In this document: piece after piece, positions 55,613 through 64,000 of the stretch
Layout: each line of letters begins with the position of its first letter
How positions within the stretch are numbered: position 1 is the stretch's first letter
Source of the DNA: Phytohabitans sp037414955
GTDB taxonomy: Bacteria > Actinomycetota > Actinomycetes > Mycobacteriales > Micromonosporaceae
Assembly: GCA_037414955.1 (NCBI GenBank)
Contig: JBBEWH010000007.1
Coordinates: 1-64,000, forward strand
DNA length: 64,000 nt
Direction: 5' to 3'
Program-made: the position numbers and the translations under genes
The notes under the pieces: model-generated
What the model was told of the DNA's origin: nothing
Databases searched by the model: none
The model's input: only the letters and a program-made list of their open reading frames with translations

Positions 55613-55618
55613 TATAGA
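55613..55618 (+). promoter_or_regulatory. -10 element for leaderless AbiEi transcription
   Basis: TATAGA at 55613-55618 lies seven bases before ATG 55626, so transcription should begin at or next to the start codon. No ribosome-binding site is present. The upstream CTGCAA (55591-55596) is a weak -35 with 16-bp spacing. Confidence 0.5.
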
Positions 55619-55625
55619 ATGAAGC

Positions 55626-56318
55626 ATGCCTCGCGCCAGCACCCTTCAAGTCCTCGGCGATCTCGCCGAGGAGCAGTGGGGGCTGTTCACCAAGCGACAA
55701 GCCGAGTCGACGGGAATGGCGTGGACCACCCTGGCCCGCCTTGCTCGACAAGGGGGCGCAGAGCGGGTCGCACCAGGCGTATACCGGCTGCGCGGCTCAC
55801 CGTCCGACCAGCATCTAGCACTACGGGCGGCGTGGCTCCAACTCGCACCCGACACGCCTGCGTGGGAGCGCCAGCCCGAGCAGGGCACGGTCTCCCATCG
55901 ATCGGCGGCGGCACTGTTTGGCCTTGGGCACCTGCCGGCCGATGAACATTACTTCACCCTTCCGACCCGCCGTCAGACGCGCAGAGCCGACGTTCATCTG
56001 CGCCTGGCACGACTTCGAGCGGATGACTGGACCCGCCGCGCGGGGATACTCGTGACGCGTCCGGCGCGGACCATCGCCGACCTCCTGGCTGACCTGGAAG
56101 ATCCCGGTGCTGTGGCGCGGGTCGCGGCCGATGCGCTGCGCAGTTCAGCCGACATGCCCGACGCCGTGGCGCGAGCGCTGGCGCGGCACGCGTCACGATT
56201 CGGGCTGCGTCGAGCTGACGCAATCGGAGCGCTCGCCTGGCTACTCGACCTTGCTGACGCCCCGGAGCGCGCCAGCTGGCTCGATGAGGCACGCGCCACG
56301 TTAATGCCAGACAATTGA
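55626..56318 (+). CDS. AbiEi-family antitoxin of a type IV toxin-antitoxin system
   Basis: The 230-residue protein has an N-terminal winged helix, LGDLAEEQWGLFTKRQAEST (near residues 10-30), then MAWTTLARLARQGGAERVAPGVYRL as the second part. The AbiEi core follows (TVSHRSAAALFGLGHLPADE, ARTIADLLADLEDPGAVARV). AbiEi proteins repress their own operon and block the AbiEii nucleotidyltransferase toxin without direct binding. The toxin gene follows after 16 bp. The composition is less GC-biased than in the neighbours, which fits an acquired defence locus. A -10 element suggests leaderless expression. Confidence 0.9.
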   Translation: MPRASTLQVLGDLAEEQWGLFTKRQAESTGMAWTTLARLARQGGAERVAPGVYRLRGSPSDQHLALRAAWLQLAPDTPAWERQPEQGTVSHRSAAALFGLGHLPADEHYFTLPTRRQTRRADVHLRLARLRADDWTRRAGILVTRPARTIADLLADLEDPGAVARVAADALRSSADMPDAVARALARHASRFGLRRADAIGALAWLLDLADAPERASWLDEARATLMPDN

Positions 56319-56334
56319 TTCAAGAGGGAAAGAT

Positions 56335-56832
56335 GTGGAGACACCACCACGGGAGCGGCCGTACGTGAACCCCTCTGCCTTTCGCCGAGCGATCACCGAC
56401 CGGTTGCGAGCGATGGCGAAGCCTTACGGTCCATGGCCGCTTTCAGACCTGCAACGCCAGTTCGCGTATGACCGACTGTTGGCGCGTCTTTACCTACTCG
56501 ACGACGGTTGGGTGATCAAGGGGGCCACGGCGCTACTGGCCCGCGGGATAGCCGTTCGCCACACCGTCGACATCGACCTATATCGCGTCGCAAGCCGCCA
56601 GCACGCGGAACGGGATCTGCGCGCCGCCCTGTCCCTTGACGCCGGGGACTGGTTCGTCTTTGAGGCGGATGCTGGCACACCGATCGCGGACGGCACAAAC
56701 GGCGTCAGGGTTCCTGAAGAGGTGCGACCCTTCGTTGATCCGCTGCTGAAAGGAACAGCCGCGGGCAGGTGGGATCCGGAAAGCCAAGCTTGGATCGAAC
56801 CCGGTCCAGTGCGAGCACACCGCCATCGCTAG
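56335..56832 (+). CDS. Internally deleted AbiEii/AbiGii-type nucleotidyltransferase toxin
   Basis: The 165-residue protein begins at GTG 56335, preceded by GAGGGAAAGAT. VIKGATALLARGIAVRHTVD with IDLYR (near residues 60-84) is the nucleotidyltransferase GG/DxD-type motif of the family. The N-terminal part continues normally to GTPIADGTNGVRV (near 130), then jumps to EEVRPFVDPLLKGTAAGRWD, which in full-length relatives is the extreme C-terminus. Relatives are usually 250-300 residues, so roughly 120-140 middle residues, including the region that would close the active site, are missing. The frame ends in RAHRHR. It is probably inactive as a toxin. Confidence 0.82.
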   Translation: METPPRERPYVNPSAFRRAITDRLRAMAKPYGPWPLSDLQRQFAYDRLLARLYLLDDGWVIKGATALLARGIAVRHTVDIDLYRVASRQHAERDLRAALSLDAGDWFVFEADAGTPIADGTNGVRVPEEVRPFVDPLLKGTAAGRWDPESQAWIEPGPVRAHRHR

Positions 56833-56889
56833 CACCAATCTGGTTGAAAGCCGTACGGGTCAAGAAGCGGTCACTACGGAATCCCGGCA

Positions 56890-58878
<1,989 letters not shown>

Positions 58879-58902
58879 CCATCCACCCTCGCACACCCCG
58901 CC

Positions 58903-58920
58903 CATGATCAACGCATCCCG
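58903..58920. repeat. Family A half-element
   Basis: CATGATCAACGCATCCCG resembles the left arm with two substitutions. It lies between two divergent gene starts, the least usual setting for the family, and no right arm was found. Confidence 0.5.
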
Positions 58921-58987
58921 TGGCGGGAGCTGGGGATTCAAGGTTTGCCCAAGGTTTCACCAAGGGTGTCCACGCTATGCCGTGAGC

Positions 58988-61900
58988 ATGGCGGTGGAGT
59001 TCGGCGTACTCGGCGACGTCCAGATGCGCGTCGATGGCGAGCTGGTCGACGCGGGCCATGCCCAGCAGCGGCGGGTGCTCGTCGCGCTGTTACTGGATGC
59101 CGGCCGGACGGTCACGGTCGACCGGTTGCTGGACCGGGTCTGGCCGGAACGGCCGCCGTCCCAGGCGCGGCAGACGCTGTACAGCTACGTGTCCCGCCTG
59201 CGCCGGCTGGTGGCCGCCACCGACGCCGCCATCGAGAAGCGGGCCGGCGGCTACGTCCTCGTGACCCACCCGGCCACGATCGACGTGCACCGGTTCCGGG
59301 AGTTGATCGCGCAGGCCCGCACCGCGGAGACCGACGACCGCGCGCACGCGCTCTTCACCCAGGCGTTCGCGTTGTGGCGGGGCGAGGCCTTCGGGAACCT
59401 GGACGGTGCGTGGCTGGACCGGCTGCGCACCGCGCTGAGCCAGGAGCGGCTGGCCGCCGCGCTGGACCACAACGAGGTACTCCTGCGGTTGGGCGCGTAC
59501 GCGACGCTGCTGTCCACGGCTACGGCGCTGGCCACCGAGCACGCCCTGGACGAGCGGCTGGCCGGCCAGATCATGCTGGCCCTGAACCACTCCGGCCGCC
59601 CGGCGGCGGCGCTCGACCACTATCGCCGGGTCAGCGAGCTGCTGGTCGACGAGCTGGGCACCGACCCGGGGCCCGAGCTGCGCAAGCTGCACCGGCGCCT
59701 CCTGTCCGCCGACCCGGCGCTCACCGCCGAGCCGATCGACGGGCGGGAGGACGGGCCGCTCCCCGCGTGGCCGTCCCCCGCGCAGCTGCCGCCGGACATC
59801 GCCGACTTCACCGGCCGGGCCGAGCAGGTCGCGGAGCTCGTTGGGCTGTTGACGCACGAGCATCCACAACGGACCGCGCCCACCGTCGCGGGCATCGCGG
59901 GCATGGGCGGCACCGGCAAGACCGCCCTGGCGATCCACGTCGCCCACCGCCTCGCGACGTCCTATGCGGACGGTCAGCTGCACGTCGACCTGCGCGGCGC
60001 GGAGCGGTCCCCGCTGGCCACGGCCGACGTGCTCGCCCTCTTCCTCCGCGCGCTGGGCGTCGACTGGCGGGCGATGCCCACCGGCGCCGCGGAGCGGACC
60101 GCGCTGTACCGCAGCCTCATGGCCGGCCGGCGGATGCTCGTCGTGCTGGACAACGCCGCCTCCGCGGAGCAGATCAGGCCGCTGCTGCCGGGCGCCGCGA
60201 GCTGCGCCGTCCTCATCACCAGCCGGCCCCGGCTGACCGGGGTGGCGGGCGCCCGCTGGACCGACCTGGGGATGCTGTCCGCCGCCGAGGCGACCCGGCT
60301 GCTGGGCCAGGTCGCCGGCGACGACCGGATCGCGGCGCAGCGGGCCGACGCCGCCGAGGTCGTCCGGCTGTGCGGCGGGTTGCCGCTGGCGGTACGCGTC
60401 GCCGGGGCCCGCCTCACCGCGCGGCCCGCCTGGCCGCTGGCCCACCTCGCCGCGCTGCTCGGCGACGAGCGGCACCGGTTGGACCGGCTGACCACCGGCG
60501 ACCTGGAGGTACGCGCGTCGCTGGCGCTGAGCTACGAGGGGTTGGACCAGCCGGCCCGCCGGCTCTTCGCCCTGCTCGGCCTCTTCGACGTGCCGGACTT
60601 CACCGGCTGGCTCGCGGCCGCGGTCCTCGAGACCTCCAGCGCGGAGGCGAGCCGGTGCGTCGAGTCGCTCGTCGACGCCCAGTTGCTCACCGAGGCCACC
60701 GACTGCGCCGGCCAGCTCCGCCTGCGCTGCCACGACCTGATCCGGCTGTTCGCCCGCGAGCGGGCCGACGCCGAACTGGACGCCGATCAGCGCCTACGGG
60801 CGCTGCGGCTGGGCTTCGGCGGTTGGCTGGCGATCGCGGAACGGATGGCTCCTCGGGTACCGGGGCCGTGCTACGCGCCGATCAGCGGCTCGGCGCTCCG
60901 GCCCGCGACCGTCTGGGAGGACGAGGACGTGCTGCGCCTCGACCCGGTGCGCTGGTTCGACGCCGAGCGGGCCACGCTGCTGTCCGCCGTACGCCAGGCC
61001 AGCGACCTCGGCCTCGACGAGGTCGCCTTCGACCTCGCCGGCTGCCTGGAGAAGTACTTCGACCTCCGCGGCATGTACGCCGACTGGGAAGCCACGAACA
61101 CCCGGGTCCTCCAGGCCTGCCAGCGCGCCGGAAACCTGCGCGGCGAGGCCGTCATGCTGCGCGGCCTGACGGACGTGCGCACCTGGGCCCGGCAGCAGGA
61201 GACCGCCGAGGCGATGGCCGAGTCCCACGCCAACGCCGACCGGCTCCTCACCATGTTCACCCAGCTGGGTGACCCGCGCGGCATCGCCGACGCCGAAGTG
61301 ATCCGGGCGTGGGCACACGCCGCGCAGGGCCAGCACGCCGAGGCGATGGCATCCGCCACCCGCGCCCTGCGGACCGCCGAGGACGCCGGGCACCTCGGTG
61401 GACAGGCCCGCGCCCACGTCGCCCTCGCGGTAGCCGCGCGCGAACAGTCCCGGCTCGACCTCGGCGTCGTCCACCTGACCCAGGCCCTGGCCGCCGCGCG
61501 CAGCCTGGGGAACGCCCGGTACGAGGCGACCGTCCTGCAGTTCCTGGGCATCGGAAAACTGGAGATGGGCGATCCGGTGGCCAGTGAGCGGCACCTGCAC
61601 GACTCACTGGCGATCTCGCGCCGGTTCCGCGACGACTACACCGAGGCGCTCACCCGGCTCACCCTCGCCCGCCTGTACCTGCATCTCGGCGACGTACGCG
61701 CGCGCCACGAGGCCGAGGCCGCACTGACCATCGCCCGGCGGCACCACATGGGTCACCATCTCGCCGAGGCGCTCGCCGTGCTGGGCGAGATCGAACTCGC
61801 CGACGGCCGGCCGGCTCGCGCCGCCACCCTGCTGGTGGAGTCGGTCGCGATCTGGCGGACCCGCGGCTGGCTCTCCTACCAGGCCGCGGCGCTCACGGCG

Positions 61901-62077
61901 CTCGGCCGGGCGTACGCCGCCGTGGACCCCGCCGCCGCCCGCGACGCCTGGACCGAGGCCCACGCGCTCCACCTGCGGCTCGGTCAGACCGGCAAGGCCA
62001 GCCACATCGAAAAGCTCCTCCTTTCCCATGATCAATGCGTCCCTCAAGTCGTTGGACCAGCGTCCCTCAAGTCGTGA
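58988..62077 (+). CDS. AfsR/SARP-family regulator (BTAD, NB-ARC and TPR domains)
   Basis: The protein has 1029 residues. It begins with an OmpR-type DNA-binding domain (EFGVLGDVQMRVDGELVDAG; LLDRVWPERPPSQARQTLYSYVSRLRRLV in two parts, residues 1-85), then BTAD (about 90-240). The NB-ARC ATPase has P-loop VAGIAGMGGTGKTALAIHVA (near 300-320) and LVVLDNAASAEQIRPLLPGA (near 385). TPR-like helices follow from about 700. Such proteins activate secondary-metabolite or nutrient genes after ATP hydrolysis. The start is ATG 58988 with GTGAGC just before. The last about 18 residues (SHDQCVPQVVGPASLKS) are encoded by the family A palindrome. Confidence 0.92.
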   Translation: MAVEFGVLGDVQMRVDGELVDAGHAQQRRVLVALLLDAGRTVTVDRLLDRVWPERPPSQARQTLYSYVSRLRRLVAATDAAIEKRAGGYVLVTHPATIDVHRFRELIAQARTAETDDRAHALFTQAFALWRGEAFGNLDGAWLDRLRTALSQERLAAALDHNEVLLRLGAYATLLSTATALATEHALDERLAGQIMLALNHSGRPAAALDHYRRVSELLVDELGTDPGPELRKLHRRLLSADPALTAEPIDGREDGPLPAWPSPAQLPPDIADFTGRAEQVAELVGLLTHEHPQRTAPTVAGIAGMGGTGKTALAIHVAHRLATSYADGQLHVDLRGAERSPLATADVLALFLRALGVDWRAMPTGAAERTALYRSLMAGRRMLVVLDNAASAEQIRPLLPGAASCAVLITSRPRLTGVAGARWTDLGMLSAAEATRLLGQVAGDDRIAAQRADAAEVVRLCGGLPLAVRVAGARLTARPAWPLAHLAALLGDERHRLDRLTTGDLEVRASLALSYEGLDQPARRLFALLGLFDVPDFTGWLAAAVLETSSAEASRCVESLVDAQLLTEATDCAGQLRLRCHDLIRLFARERADAELDADQRLRALRLGFGGWLAIAERMAPRVPGPCYAPISGSALRPATVWEDEDVLRLDPVRWFDAERATLLSAVRQASDLGLDEVAFDLAGCLEKYFDLRGMYADWEATNTRVLQACQRAGNLRGEAVMLRGLTDVRTWARQQETAEAMAESHANADRLLTMFTQLGDPRGIADAEVIRAWAHAAQGQHAEAMASATRALRTAEDAGHLGGQARAHVALAVAAREQSRLDLGVVHLTQALAAARSLGNARYEATVLQFLGIGKLEMGDPVASERHLHDSLAISRRFRDDYTEALTRLTLARLYLHLGDVRARHEAEAALTIARRHHMGHHLAEALAVLGEIELADGRPARAATLLVESVAIWRTRGWLSYQAAALTALGRAYAAVDPAAARDAWTEAHALHLRLGQTGKASHIEKLLLSHDQCVPQVVGPASLKS

Positions 62078-62106
62078 GGACTACTTGAGGGACGCCTTGA
62101 TCATGG
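62027..62106. repeat. Family A palindrome, copy 13, with duplicated left arm
   Basis: A first left arm, CCCATGATCAATGCGTCCCT (62027-62046), is followed by AAGTCG, TTGGACCAG, a second partial left arm CGTCCCTCAAGTCG (62061-62074), and a complete right arm ending GATCATGGG (62098-62106). The convergent gene pair (stops 62077 and 62067) overlap by 11 bp inside it, and both C-termini are encoded by it. Confidence 0.88.
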
Positions 62107-62978
62107 GCGGCGTGGGAGGCGCGGGTGGCGCGCACCGACGCGATCCAGCGGGCGCAGAAGCTCGCACCCCCGAACAGCAGCGCGGGCGCCCAGGGCAGCA
62201 CCGCGAACAGTGCGACCGCACCGATCGCCTCGGTCCAGGACGCGCCCAGCGAGACGAGCCCCACCGCCAGCGCCGCGTTGTGCGGGTCGGCGGTGCCGAT
62301 CCGCGGCACGATGCTGGCGAGCTGGCTGGCCGCGAACACCGTGACCAGGCCGAGCGGGTCGACCGGCCCGCCGACGCCGATCGCGGTGCCGAAGATCAGC
62401 CCAGCCACGGCCGCCTGGTAGGCGACGGAGATAGCCAGCCCGTAGAGCAGCGCCGGCGGGCTGGGCAGCGGGCGGTGCACCAGCCACTCCGGCCGGCGCC
62501 ACCGGATGACCAGCAAAACACCCACGGCCAGCACGGCGACCAACACGAACGCGAGGAGTACGCGAGGCGGCAGCGCCATACCGGTGAGCACCACGCCGAC
62601 CGCGATGCCGGCGACGCTGACCAGCCGATCCAACCCGACCTCCGCGAGAGCCGGGGCGCGGCCGAGCCCGACGCCCACCAGGCGGCGTACCCGCCAGAGA
62701 TCGGCGGCGGCGTGCACCGGCGCCGCCAGGCCGAGCAGCTCGCTCTCCGCGTATGCCCGGAGGTACCACCACCGCGTCTGCCCACCCATCGAGAGCGCGC
62801 GCCAGCGCAACGGGCAGAGCACATACTTGGCGACCGCGTACGGCACCAGGCCGAGCAGCACCGGCACGGGCGACGCCTCGGGTACGTGGCGCAAGCTCCA
62901 CACGGCGACCGCGATGGTGCCCGCGAGCAGAACGAACCCGAGCCAGGGACTGGTAATGACGCTACGGATCCGCCTCAT
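62067..62978 (-). CDS. Lysylphosphatidylglycerol-synthase-like (UPF0104) membrane protein
   Basis: The 303-residue protein has about eight predicted helices, with VLLAGTIAVAVWSLRHVPEA at the start and motifs of the LPG synthase transmembrane family: LGLVPYAVAKYVLCPLRWRA (near 41-60), AESELLGLAAPVHAAADLWR (near 76-95), GLDRLVSVAGIAVGVVLTG (near 114). It lacks the cytosolic aminoacyl-transfer domain, so it may act as a flippase or in glycolipid assembly. The last 11 residues (DQGVPQVVLTT) come from the palindrome. No functional partner is nearby. Confidence 0.85.
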   Translation of the reverse strand: MRRIRSVITSPWLGFVLLAGTIAVAVWSLRHVPEASPVPVLLGLVPYAVAKYVLCPLRWRALSMGGQTRWWYLRAYAESELLGLAAPVHAAADLWRVRRLVGVGLGRAPALAEVGLDRLVSVAGIAVGVVLTGMALPPRVLLAFVLVAVLAVGVLLVIRWRRPEWLVHRPLPSPPALLYGLAISVAYQAAVAGLIFGTAIGVGGPVDPLGLVTVFAASQLASIVPRIGTADPHNAALAVGLVSLGASWTEAIGAVALFAVLPWAPALLFGGASFCARWIASVRATRASHAAHDQGVPQVVLTT

Positions 62979-63053
62979 GCGCCGAGCGTGACAGTGGTCG
63001 GTTATCCGCAGTTGTCCAGCGGTCGACCAGCGAGCGGCGCCAGGCTGCCAGCG

Positions 63054-63111
63054 CCATGATCAGGGCGTCCTTCACGTAGTCCTAACGACTACAGGGACGC
63101 CTTGATCATGG
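63054..63111. repeat. Family A palindrome, copy 14
   Basis: The left arm CCATGATCAGGGCGTCC (63054-63070) and right arm GGACGCCTTGATCATGG (63095-63111) differ by one G opposite T in the AGGG/CCTT position, which would be a G-U pair in RNA. It lies between co-directional leftward genes, 2 bp past the EAL gene stop. Confidence 0.88.
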
Positions 63112-63112
63112 T

Positions 63113-64000
63113 TTAGGAGGCGCCGTCGGCGCGGAGCGGGAAGATCTGGGCCTGCGCGGAGTCGAGCAGCGACCGCAGCACCGCCACGATCTTGTCGGCC
63201 GGCATCGGCTTGAAGAAGTGGTAGCCCTGCGCGGCGCTGCACCCGAGGTCGGCGAGCGCGGCGCGCTGGTCGGCCGTCTCGACGCCCTCGGCGACCACCC
63301 GCAGACCCAGCTCGCGGCCGAGACCGATGGTGGTGCGGACGATCGCCGCCGCCTCCGGCGAGTCGGCCATCTTGCCCACGAACGACCGGTCGACCTTGAG
63401 CTCGTCGACCGGGATCCGGGTGAGGAAGGTGAGCGACGAGAAGCCGGTGCCGAAGTCGTCGACGGAGATCTGCACGCCCAGCTCGCGGAGCGCACCCAGC
63501 ACCTCGTCGATGACCTCCAGCTCGCTGAGCACGACCGTCTCGGTGATCTCCAGGACGAGGCGGCGGGGCGCCACCCGGTGCCGGCGCAGCAGCTCGCTGA
63601 TGTCCGCGGGCAGGCGCGGGTCGAGCAGGCTGCGGGCCGACAGGTTGACCGAGATCGGCACCTCGAGCCCCTGCGCGGCCCACTCGGCGGCGACGGTGAG
63701 CGCCTTGTCCACCACGTACCGCGTGAACGGCGCCAGCAGGTCGCTGCCTTCGACGGTACGGATGAAGTCACCCGGGCTCAGCCCGCCACGGCGCGGATGC
63801 CGCCAGCGGATCAGCGCCTCGACGCCGGTCGGCGCGCCCGTGGTGAGATCGACCGCGGGTTGCAGCGCGAGCACGAGCTGGTCGTCGACCATCAGGGCCT
63901 CGCGCAGCTCGGCGAGCAGCGCCAGCCGGTCCGTGCTGGCCTCGTCCTTGGCCGCGTCGTACCAGGCGACGCTGCGGCCGCCGGTCTTGGCCTGGTACAT
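63113..64000 (-). CDS. EAL-domain cyclic-di-GMP phosphodiesterase (partial at window edge)
   Basis: Only the C-terminal 295 residues lie in the window. The visible start MYQAKTGGRSVAWYD is the end of a GGDEF domain, so the whole protein is GGDEF-EAL. The EAL domain is complete and catalytic: LQPAVDLTTGAPTGVEALIR (near 44), SVNLSARSLLDPRLPADIS (near 117), LEITETVVLSELEVIDEVL (near 148), VDDFGTGFSSLTFLTRIPV (near 176), LKVDRSFV, VVAEGVETADQR, LGCSAAQGYHFFKPM. It hydrolyses c-di-GMP to pGpG. In Streptomyces and relatives c-di-GMP controls development; a whiB gene elsewhere in the window belongs to the same type of circuit. Upstream sensor domains are not visible. Confidence 0.94.
   Translation of the reverse strand: MYQAKTGGRSVAWYDAAKDEASTDRLALLAELREALMVDDQLVLALQPAVDLTTGAPTGVEALIRWRHPRRGGLSPGDFIRTVEGSDLLAPFTRYVVDKALTVAAEWAAQGLEVPISVNLSARSLLDPRLPADISELLRRHRVAPRRLVLEITETVVLSELEVIDEVLGALRELGVQISVDDFGTGFSSLTFLTRIPVDELKVDRSFVGKMADSPEAAAIVRTTIGLGRELGLRVVAEGVETADQRAALADLGCSAAQGYHFFKPMPADKIVAVLRSLLDSAQAQIFPLRADGAS

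Overview
The window is high-GC DNA from an actinomycete, most likely a member of the Micromonosporaceae (inference). The evidence is third-position GC bias, XRE/DUF397 pairs, WhiB, coenzyme F420 genes, an AfsR/SARP regulator, GTG and TTG starts, and interspersed palindromes of the kind seen in Micromonospora-type genomes. From memory, the gene order follows the Mycobacterium tuberculosis stretch Rv3248c (sahH) to Rv3276c (purK): ahcY, manA, SIS isomerase, DUF3499, metallopeptidase, whiB2, cofD-cofE, mannose-1-phosphate guanylyltransferase, glycosyltransferase, TIGR03089 protein, acyl-CoA dehydrogenase, purE, purK. Extra blocks are spliced into this backbone. No tRNA, rRNA, CRISPR array, insertion sequence or prophage was seen.

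Layout. 0-1.7 kb: an XRE regulator with its DUF397 partner, divergent from a small conserved gene across a palindromic operator candidate. 1.7-9.7 kb: ahcY, then a mannose-activation operon (eukaryotic-type phosphomannomutase-like HAD protein, Trm112-like protein, SIS isomerase, cation efflux protein, manA), divergent from pgm. 9.8-11.3 kb: an aldehyde dehydrogenase. 11.3-19.3 kb: an Ini-like module. Hsp70-like, LuxR and Roadblock genes run leftward, and an IniB-like acidic protein plus two dynamin-like GTPases (IniA- and IniC-like) run rightward. 19.4-20.8 kb: a sigma factor coupled to a single-pass membrane protein. 20.9-24.0 kb: an iron-siderophore uptake locus under a candidate IdeR/DmdR box, without an ATPase gene. 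24.0-31.6 kb: DUF3499, metallopeptidase, whiB2, then fbiC, a four-helix membrane protein, cofD and cofE. 31.6-35.4 kb: an unrecognised 466-residue protein, an ArsR-like regulator and a DUF3616-like protein. 35.5-44.8 kb: GDP-mannose synthesis, a glycosyltransferase, TIGR03089, acetoacetyl-CoA synthetase, acyl-CoA dehydrogenase and a UDP-glucose dehydrogenase family protein. 44.9-55.5 kb: a 1646-residue zinc-ribbon membrane protein, recQ, purE, purK and a degenerate asparagine-synthetase-like protein. 55.6-64 kb: an AbiE antitoxin with an internally deleted toxin, a DUF255 thioredoxin-fold protein, an AfsR-type regulator, a UPF0104-type membrane protein and the C-terminal part of an EAL phosphodiesterase.

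The most pervasive structure is a set of interspersed palindromes at gene 3' ends. Family A (core TGATCAAGGCGTCC and its complement) has 14 full, short or split copies and 3 half copies, with compensatory changes. In several genes the palindrome supplies the stop codon. In three genes it encodes the C-terminal tail, and in cofE it forms an in-frame interdomain linker. Three further families are present: a 24-bp perfect hairpin after pgm; a 64-68 bp element flanked by GCCGATCTTGC arms (two copies in opposite orientation); and an 86-87 bp element carrying CGATCAAGG repeats (three copies, two of them running into G-rich tandem repeats).

The strongest biological leads are the Ini-like dynamin module with a linked Hsp70-like ATPase and Roadblock protein, and the asparagine-synthetase-like protein. 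The latter lacks both the amidotransferase cysteine and the pyrophosphate loop, and carries a C-terminal domain resembling F420-0 gamma-glutamyl ligase-like proteins.
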